From the NCBI GenBank assembly GCA_937876995.1, contig CALEFD010000013.1, positions 1 through 17,809 of the forward strand: 17,809 nt of DNA, read 5' to 3'. Below the pieces are notes generated by a model that was not told where the DNA came from, searched no databases, and saw nothing but the letters and a program-made list of their open reading frames with translations. Of the stretch, positions 13,108-17,809 are shown in pieces. The stretch comes from an uncultured Bacteroidales bacterium. Lineage in GTDB: Bacteria; Bacteroidota; Bacteroidia; Bacteroidales; Bacteroidaceae. The position numbers and the translations under genes are program-made. Position 1 is the first letter of the stretch. Every line of letters begins with the position of its first letter.

Positions 13108-14798
13108 AAAAGATAATTCTTTCAGTTTTAGTTGCATTGGTATCACTTTCTGCAACATCAGCACCCAAACAACCCAAATGGGTAAAAGGTGCAAAGAACA
13201 GTGTTGTAAAAATTATATCGTACAAAGAGGGTAAAGAGTATAACCAAGGCCAAGGTTTTATATGTAATGGCAATACTGTTTATACAGATCTCACCTTTAT
13301 GACAGGTGCAGATAGTATTGTTACTGTAGATGGCAAAGAGATAGCACGCAGTGCAGAACTTTTGACAGGTGCCAATGGTATGTACGAAGTAGCAAAATTC
13401 ACAATCAATCAGGACAAAAAGCTGACTACATTACCCCTGACATCTGTTGCGGCTACAGTAGAACAGAATGTATATATTCTACCCTATTCTACAGAAAAAA
13501 AGATTCAACCCGTAGAAACAACAGTAGTGAATTGTGTAGATATTGCTAATGGAAATAAATACTACACTCTTGCTTGCCACCCCGATTCATCACTTTTTGG
13601 TTGTCCGGTACTTGATGCAGGAGGTGGTGTAATAGGTATTGTTCAAAAATGCAATACAGAAACAGACACATGCACCTATGCTTTAGATGCCAACTTTATA
13701 GACCAGATTGAGATAGGAGCAGTATCGCTTGTAGAAAATGCTTATAGAGATATAGGAATCAAAAAACAACTGCCTGAAAAGATAGAGAATGCACTTGCAT
13801 ACGTCTTTATGATGCAACAAGATTTATCGACTGATGAATATGGCAAACTGCTGGATGACTATATTGCACAATTCCCAAACAGTGCAGACGGTTATTTTAA
13901 TAAAGGTGCTTTTCTCATAAATGAAGCAGATTCCACAAAACATGCATACGCCGTATCGCTTATTGAAAAATCTATTGAATTGGCAGATAGTAGTACTAAC
14001 GAATTATTATGCGACTATGCAAATCTTATCTACAACACTATTACAAACGGTAATAACGTAAGTGCAGAGAATTGGAATTTGAATTTTGCATTAGAGCAGA
14101 TAGAAAAAGCCATTGCTATTAAAAACAGCCCTATTTATCAGCGTGTAAAGGGTAATATTCTGTATTCATTGGAGCGTTATCAGGAATCATACAATTGTTA
14201 TACAGAACTGAACAAAAGCGAATTGGCATCTACCGAGACCTATCTTTTGGCATATACCATAAGTCATCAATTGGAAATTGGTATTGAAGAACAGATAGCC
14301 CTGTTGGATAGTGCTATCGCAAAATCGGGTACCCCTACTCCGCTATATGCTGCACAGTATATTCAGGAACGAGCTCTTTTGAATGAAAAGGCCGGCAATA
14401 ACCGCGAAGCTGTAGTAGATTTGTACAGATACGAAGAGTTATTGGGCAGTTACAATGTGAATGCAAACTTCTACTATATTCGCGAACAATTGGAGATTAA
14501 GGCTAAGATGTATGAACTGGCATTGAAGGATATTGAACATGCCCTTACTTTAGAACCGGATGATATTGGTTATAAATTGGAACAAGCAAGTCTGTTTGTT
14601 CGTGTAGGAGAAATAGACAAGGCATTGCCACTGTTGCAAAAACTTGCAGAAGAGGAGCCAGAGATAAGCGATATACATCGACTTTTAGGTATTTGCTATA
14701 TGCGCACCAATAAAACAGCTGCAGCACGCAAATCTTTAGAGAGAGCAAAATCTCTGGGAGATACGTTGGTTGACCAACTTCTGCAACAATTAGACTAA
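13104..14798 (+). CDS. Secreted protein: inactive trypsin-like domain + TPR repeats
   Basis: 564 residues. The signal peptide MKKIILSVLVALVSLSATSA (1-20) points to export. Residues 25-205 follow the trypsin/DegP pattern (GQGFICNGNTVYTDLTF, VAKFTI, PVLDAGGGVIGIV), but the catalytic triad looks lost: T64 where HtrA-like proteins have His, E95 at the Asp position, and F165 in SLFGCPVL where GNSGGP has the nucleophile Ser. From about 225 onward are helical repeats, including clear TPR units near 330-370, 475-510 and 510-560 (KALPLLQKLAEEEPEISDIH, LLGICYMRTNKTAAARKSLE). It is more likely a periplasmic scaffold than a protease. It overlaps rlmB by 4 nt and ends the operon. Confidence 0.8.
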   Translation: MKKIILSVLVALVSLSATSAPKQPKWVKGAKNSVVKIISYKEGKEYNQGQGFICNGNTVYTDLTFMTGADSIVTVDGKEIARSAELLTGANGMYEVAKFTINQDKKLTTLPLTSVAATVEQNVYILPYSTEKKIQPVETTVVNCVDIANGNKYYTLACHPDSSLFGCPVLDAGGGVIGIVQKCNTETDTCTYALDANFIDQIEIGAVSLVENAYRDIGIKKQLPEKIENALAYVFMMQQDLSTDEYGKLLDDYIAQFPNSADGYFNKGAFLINEADSTKHAYAVSLIEKSIELADSSTNELLCDYANLIYNTITNGNNVSAENWNLNFALEQIEKAIAIKNSPIYQRVKGNILYSLERYQESYNCYTELNKSELASTETYLLAYTISHQLEIGIEEQIALLDSAIAKSGTPTPLYAAQYIQERALLNEKAGNNREAVVDLYRYEELLGSYNVNANFYYIREQLEIKAKMYELALKDIEHALTLEPDDIGYKLEQASLFVRVGEIDKALPLLQKLAEEEPEISDIHRLLGICYMRTNKTAAARKSLERAKSLGDTLVDQLLQQLD

Positions 14799-14802
14799 AC
14801 GG

Positions 14803-16125
14803 TTAATTTACAGATATTACCAACTGTCGGATAGTTTCGTTGGATACACGATAGCGGTCATCTGAACGTTCGCCAACTACCCATATAAGAGCGCAATCAT
14901 TGCAAACAACGCATTGGTTGCGTTTCTTTGTTATATCAAATTTACGGTCTGTCATATAGTCGCTCAACAACTTTTTACCTTTCATTCCAAACGGCACAAA
15001 GTTATCTCCCTGCCTCCATAATCTGACTATTAGACTTTCACCCACCTTGTCGGCATCAAGTGTAGCTATGCTTTTAGACTTATTTATCTCTGCACTACCT
15101 TCTCTAAATTCAAAACACAAGGTTCTACCATCCGGCATCTCTACTTTTTGTGGATTAGAAAGATTAACCTCTATACAGAAACGCTGCTCAGTATCTACCA
15201 TTAAAACCAGTTTTTTACGGTCTTTGTATAGTACATGGTTTTGTGACTTGAATTTACGTCCAGCTTCTGAATCGAGCGAATCTATTATCTGCAATACCTG
15301 CTGCTCATTATATCCGTATCTTGAAAGGAATTCAAACAGTACAGTATTTGCAGAGACGGAATTCTTAAGTCCATCAATATCAATATAGAACTGACCGTTA
15401 TCTTCAGTTACTATCTTATCCAACGTATCTTGTATAGCTTTCTCATATACAAGTAGAGTCTGTTGCAAATGCAATGCAGTATTCTCTATAGATTTATCGG
15501 TATTTGGATTTATGGCACGCATAAGCGGAAGCAAATGTAATCTTATTTTATTACGTGTGTATTCTGCCTCCAAATTGGTACTGTCAGTAACATAATCTTG
15601 CCCTATACTTTGCAGATACTGTTCAATTTCAATTCTTTGAAGTGACAACAAAGGTCTGATAATGTTTCCATTTATGGGTTTTATGCCGGTCAGCCCACGA
15701 ATTCCTGTGCCACGCATTAAGTTCATAAGCAGAGTTTCTACCGAGTCGTCACGATGATGTGCCACCGCAATATAATCGGCATTATATTTTCGGCGCAACC
15801 TTTCAAAATCGGCATAACGCAGTTCACGGGCAGCCATCTCTATAGAGAGTTTATTGTCTGATGCATATTTATATGTATCGTAATGACAGATTTCAAGTTT
15901 AACTCCAAATGAAGCACAGAGATGTTCTACAAACTGTTGGTCTCGATTACTCTCTTCGCCACGAAGATGAAAATTACAATGAACAGCCACACAACGGTAA
16001 CCAAGGGCAAGCAAAACACGTAGCAGTGCAACACTGTCTGCGCCACCGCTTATACCCAACAGAATAAGGCTGTCTTCACTTAGTAATCTGTTCTTTTCTA
16101 TGTATTTTCGTACCTTATTTTCCAT
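14803..16125 (-). CDS. tilS: tRNA(Ile)-lysidine synthetase TilS
   Basis: Converts cytidine 34 of the CAU-anticodon tRNA-Ile to lysidine with ATP and lysine, switching its decoding from AUG to AUA. The 440-residue protein has the PP-loop SGGADS (26-31), the CNFHLRGEESNRD stretch (50-62), HHRDD (123-127) followed by METLLMNLMRGTG-like sequence, and LEAEYTRNKIR, all typical of TilS. The C-terminal TilS domain is present (LWRQGDNFVPFGMKGKKLLSDY...IWVVGERSDDRYRV). AUA codons are frequent in these genes, consistent with the need for the enzyme. Its stop is 4 nt from that of the converging TPR gene, with no terminator between. Confidence 0.96.
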   Translation of the reverse strand: MENKVRKYIEKNRLLSEDSLILLGISGGADSVALLRVLLALGYRCVAVHCNFHLRGEESNRDQQFVEHLCASFGVKLEICHYDTYKYASDNKLSIEMAARELRYADFERLRRKYNADYIAVAHHRDDSVETLLMNLMRGTGIRGLTGIKPINGNIIRPLLSLQRIEIEQYLQSIGQDYVTDSTNLEAEYTRNKIRLHLLPLMRAINPNTDKSIENTALHLQQTLLVYEKAIQDTLDKIVTEDNGQFYIDIDGLKNSVSANTVLFEFLSRYGYNEQQVLQIIDSLDSEAGRKFKSQNHVLYKDRKKLVLMVDTEQRFCIEVNLSNPQKVEMPDGRTLCFEFREGSAEINKSKSIATLDADKVGESLIVRLWRQGDNFVPFGMKGKKLLSDYMTDRKFDITKKRNQCVVCNDCALIWVVGERSDDRYRVSNETIRQLVISVN

Positions 16126-16134
16126 TTATCTGCG

Positions 16135-16142
16135 TAAAGGTA
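16135..16142 (-). promoter_or_regulatory. Candidate -7 box for tilS
   Basis: TACCTTTA on the minus strand, one mismatch from TAnnTTTG, sits 10 nt before the tilS ATG. There is no TTG at -33. If correct the transcript is nearly leaderless. Confidence 0.35.
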
Positions 16143-16195
16143 GATATTTTATCTATAAAAAACAGATAAAATAACAATCCTTTCAAAAAAAGCAT

Positions 16196-16203
16196 TATCT
16201 TTG
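16196..16203 (+). promoter_or_regulatory. -7 box of the tRNA-Cys promoter
   Basis: TATCTTTG, followed by C, is a perfect TAnnTTTGC box 19 nt before the tRNA 5' end. The -33 TTG is absent at the expected spacing; an A-rich stretch occupies the spacer. Confidence 0.6.
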
Positions 16204-16222
16204 CACTCGCAAATGGCGCTAT

Positions 16223-16293
16223 GGTACCTTGACCGAGTGGCTAGGTAGCGGTCTGCAAAACCGTCTACGGCAGTTCGAATCTGCCAGGTACCT
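16223..16293 (+). tRNA. tRNA-Cys (GCA)
   Basis: 71 nt. Acceptor strands GGTACCT/AGGTACC pair fully, the anticodon stem GCGGT/ACCGT encloses loop CTGCAAA with anticodon GCA, and the T arm GGCAG-TTCGAAT-CTGCC is perfect. The discriminator base is T (U73), the identity base for Cys. CCA is not encoded. It is divergent from tilS. Confidence 0.96.
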
Positions 16294-16309
16294 CAAAACA
16301 AAAAAGGGA

Positions 16310-16375
16310 GTGATAATAAATGTTATTGGTGTCATATTACTTATAACAGCTGTAGTTCTAAGAACATTACAATAA
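16310..16375 (+). CDS. Possible small single-helix membrane ORF or remnant
   Basis: From a GTG at 16310 the frame reads VIINVIGVILLITAVVLRTLQ and stops at TAA, a single transmembrane helix. The open frame extends further back as KTKKG right up to the tRNA-Cys 3' end, where a start codon would be expected but CTC is found. It could be a real 21-residue peptide, or the headless remnant of a slightly longer one. The family is not recognised. Confidence 0.25.
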   Translation: MIINVIGVILLITAVVLRTLQ

Positions 16376-16406
16376 TGTAAAATAACACGACTCAATTACT
16401 ACAAGT

Positions 16407-16880
16407 ATGAAGAAATTATTAGTTTCAGTATTTACTATTGTGACATTCGCTCTCAGCGCAAACGCTCAGGAGCATTCTACACACTCCTTCTCATTGAGGA
16501 CAATGTATGGTCTTGAATATAGCTATGAGTACAAATGGGATAGCGGAATGGCATTGATTGGTCGCGTTGGTGCTGGCGGTGAGGTATATAGCCCCTCAAA
16601 AAATAATTACTCTCTCAACAGTGGATTTAATCTAACGATAGAGCCGAGATACTATCTTAATGAGCTGGATTTCTTTTCGCTTAAGACCACCGGAGCAATC
16701 TTGATACCCAATACCCCTTTTAAGGCTTCCATAGTTCCTGTATATGGTATAAAGCGTGATTTTGATAAACATTGGTTCTGCGAGTTTACCATTGGTGGCG
16801 GTATTGGCTATTACTCTGGTAACTATGGCAGATACTACTTCGAACCCCACTTACAATTTAGGATTGGTTTCCAGCTTTAG
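16407..16880 (+). CDS. Small outer-membrane beta-barrel protein
   Basis: 157 residues with signal peptide MKKLLVSVFTIVTFALSANA (1-20), cut before Gln, as is common in Bacteroidota. The mature part alternates polar and aromatic/hydrophobic residues in strands (FSLRTMYGLEYSYEYKW, ALIGRVGAGGEVY, FNLTIEPRYYL, ASIVPVYGIKRDF, CEFTIGGGIGYYS, YYFEPHLQFRIGFQL), as in eight-stranded OMP/porin-family barrels. It ends in a beta-strand with an alternating aromatic pattern. The function is unknown. It has its own terminator at 16945-16983. A 15-nt palindrome ACATTA-caa-TAATGT (16364-16378) lies upstream and could be a regulatory site. Confidence 0.75.
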   Translation: MKKLLVSVFTIVTFALSANAQEHSTHSFSLRTMYGLEYSYEYKWDSGMALIGRVGAGGEVYSPSKNNYSLNSGFNLTIEPRYYLNELDFFSLKTTGAILIPNTPFKASIVPVYGIKRDFDKHWFCEFTIGGGIGYYSGNYGRYYFEPHLQFRIGFQL

Positions 16881-16944
16881 ATCGAGAATAAGAAACTAAT
16901 ATTAAACAAAGAGGGTGACTAATCACTCATAAGACTTTGACATG

Positions 16945-16983
16945 AACCCTGAAAGTTAGACAAAAAACTTTCGGGGTTTTGTT
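16945..16983 (+). terminator. Rho-independent terminator after the beta-barrel gene
   Basis: A 13-bp stem with one G-U pair (16945-16957 with 16966-16978) and an 8-nt loop, followed by TTGTT. It lies 64 nt past the stop codon. Confidence 0.8.
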
Positions 16984-17006
16984 ATGAAATTTTGTTTTGA
17001 TATACC

Positions 17007-17056
17007 TAAGGACCTTATTTATTTTATTTTGGTTTGCTCCGCAAACGTCCTTCGGA
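17007..17056. repeat. Cluster of tiny-loop hairpins in convergent spacer
   Basis: TAAGG-a-CCTTA (17007-17017), GTTTGC-tcc-GCAAAC (17032-17046) and TCC-ttc-GGA (17048-17056) follow one another between two oppositely directed terminators. The style recalls the larger cluster at 5880-6108, including 3-nt loops made of tcc or ctt/ttc. Confidence 0.5.
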
Positions 17057-17092
17057 TAAAACAAAAGAGCGATCTAACGACCACTCTTTTGT
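17057..17092 (-). terminator. Rho-independent terminator of the META-domain lipoprotein gene
   Basis: ACAAAAGAG (17061-17069) pairs with CTCTTTTGT (17084-17092), and five more pairs extend inward to a 4-nt loop. Two of these inner pairs are G-U only in the minus-strand RNA and are C-A or A-C mismatches in the plus-strand RNA, which assigns the structure to the minus strand. T-rich sequence follows on that strand. Confidence 0.75.
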
Positions 17093-17111
17093 TATCTGTT
17101 TCCTTATATAA

Positions 17112-17546
17112 TTAATTTGCAGATTTTTGAAGAGTAATTATAACATTGCCTTCAGCATCTGTCATTTCTGCCTTACCCATACCCTTCTTAATACCGGTAA
17201 CTTGAGGCAGAGCCTTCAAACAAGCATCTTCCAAACTCATATCAGGACAAGCCATCTTTGTGCTTAGACCTTCACCAAAGGTAATCTTTTCACACTCCTG
17301 CTGAAAACTTACATTAATAATGTTACAACCTGCCTTAACCTGAACTGAACCTTCAGCTTTGTTGAATACAAATGCTACAGAATCTTTCAGAGCTGCAGAT
17401 GGTTCTACATCTAACACCTTTACAATACTCCATTTTCCATCCATACATTTATCGCATGCATGTTCTTCTTGCTGCTGAGCCTGTTTGCCTTTACAGCCTG
17501 CCAGTGCAATCATAGCAACTGCCATCATCATTAAAACTTTCTTCAT
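17112..17546 (-). CDS. Lipoprotein with META (HslJ-like) domain
   Basis: 144 residues. The signal peptide MKKVLMMMAVAMIALAGC ends in the lipobox LAGC (Cys18), so it is a lipoprotein, probably envelope-anchored. A charged Q/K/E linker with CDKC (31-34) leads into the META/DUF306 domain: DGKWSIVKVLD, then KAGCNIINVSF (the conserved GCN), KITFGEGLSTKMACPD (the conserved sT.maC), and a final amphipathic strand. META domains occur in heat-inducible HslJ and in secreted proteins linked to stress or motility; the role here is unknown. It has a -7 box upstream and a terminator at 17057-17092, so it is monocistronic. Confidence 0.85.
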   Translation of the reverse strand: MKKVLMMMAVAMIALAGCKGKQAQQQEEHACDKCMDGKWSIVKVLDVEPSAALKDSVAFVFNKAEGSVQVKAGCNIINVSFQQECEKITFGEGLSTKMACPDMSLEDACLKALPQVTGIKKGMGKAEMTDAEGNVIITLQKSAN

Positions 17547-17583
17547 ATTACCTTAATTGTTAAACATTCACCTTTCAGTATTG

Positions 17584-17591
17584 CAAAGTTA
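17584..17591 (-). promoter_or_regulatory. -7 box for the META lipoprotein gene
   Basis: TAACTTTG, followed by C, on the minus strand is a perfect TAnnTTTGC box 37 nt before the start codon. No TTG lies at the -33 spacing. Confidence 0.55.
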
Positions 17592-17659
17592 AGGCATATC
17601 TCCGGAAATATCTAACGAATGAGGGGAATTTATAATGGCGTCACAAGCAAAAATCTTTA

Positions 17660-17667
17660 TAATTTTG
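17660..17667 (+). promoter_or_regulatory. -7 box for the gene at 17698
   Basis: TAATTTTG, followed by C, matches TAnnTTTGC 30 nt before the ATG at 17698. The -33 position lacks TTG. Confidence 0.5.
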
Positions 17668-17697
17668 CATAAGAAATACACATAAAAATATAAGACT

Positions 17698-17809
17698 ATG
17701 AAGAATTTTACCGTTACAAGACCATTCAGCGAAGAAGATTACAATGAATTACTACAACAGGCTGTAGCAGTAATTGAAACTTCTCGATTACGAATAGCAA
17801 AACAATTGA
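17698..17809 (+). CDS. Probable DUF1016 (PDDEXK nuclease, YhcG-like) protein, 5' end only
   Basis: Open from ATG 17698 to the window edge, 37 residues (MKNFTVTRPFSEEDYNELLQ, then QAVAVIETSRLRIAKQL). The LLQQAVAVIETSRLRIAKQL helix resembles the start of the DUF1016 N-terminal domain, in which such a helix precedes a YWxIG motif; that motif and the nuclease domain would lie outside the window. Too short for certainty. Divergent from the META lipoprotein gene, with its own candidate -7 box. Confidence 0.5.
   Translation, partial: MKNFTVTRPFSEEDYNELLQQAVAVIETSRLRIAKQL

Noticed and set aside
15047..15388. 113-residue plus-strand ORF inside tilS
   Set aside because: Antisense to the TilS C-terminal coding region, low-complexity Ser/Leu composition, no upstream signals.

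Overview
The window looks like a chromosomal segment of a Bacteroidales bacterium (phylum Bacteroidota). Several signs agree. Promoters have the Bacteroidota layout TTG-N19-TAnnTTTG, seen clearly before both tRNA-Asp genes, rho and dnaN. Rho carries a long disordered insert typical of this phylum. The order dnaN - DnaQ-like exonuclease - coaBC - DUF4835 - recN - rlmB is one I associate with Bacteroidales. Signal peptides end in A|Q, and no tRNA gene encodes its CCA. Almost everything is core housekeeping; I see no transposase, integrase, CRISPR array or prophage.

Layout. 1-304: two tandem tRNA-Asp genes on the minus strand, the first cut by the window edge. 325-3104: a minus-strand operon of recR, a four-helix membrane protein, a family 2 glycosyltransferase and a GNAT acetyltransferase, fused by 4-nt overlaps. 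It is divergent from engB (3172-3768). 3795-5850: rho with its own promoter, a leader of about 135 nt and a strong terminator. 5850-6146: a palindrome-dense convergent spacer. 6133-6510: a minus-strand DUF3127 (OB-fold, SSB-like) gene. 6589-14798: one long plus-strand operon of dnaN, exonuclease, coaBC joined in frame to DUF4835, recN, rlmB and a secreted TPR protein with a dead trypsin-like domain. 14803-16125: tilS, converging on the operon with 4 nt between stop codons. 16223-16293: tRNA-Cys, followed by a headless small membrane ORF and a small outer-membrane beta-barrel gene. 17112-17546: a META-domain (HslJ-like) lipoprotein on the minus strand. 17698-end: the start of a probable DUF1016 (PDDEXK nuclease) gene.

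Functionally the window mixes DNA replication and repair (dnaN, DnaQ-like exonuclease, RecN, RecR, the SSB-like DUF3127 protein), RNA and ribosome maturation (EngB, RlmB, TilS, tRNAs), transcription termination (Rho), coenzyme A synthesis (CoaBC) and envelope proteins (DUF4835, OMP, lipoprotein, TPR protein).

The most unusual observation is that the cytoplasmic enzyme CoaBC continues without a stop codon through a signal-peptide-like segment into a complete exported DUF4835 domain, with no ATG, GTG or plausible TTG from which DUF4835 could start alone. Others worth following: the SSB-type acidic tip on the DUF3127 protein, the 20-bp perfect inverted repeat that includes that gene's stop codon, the chains of tiny-loop hairpins in two convergent spacers, the pseudoprotease-TPR protein, and the small membrane ORF abutting the 3' end of tRNA-Cys.
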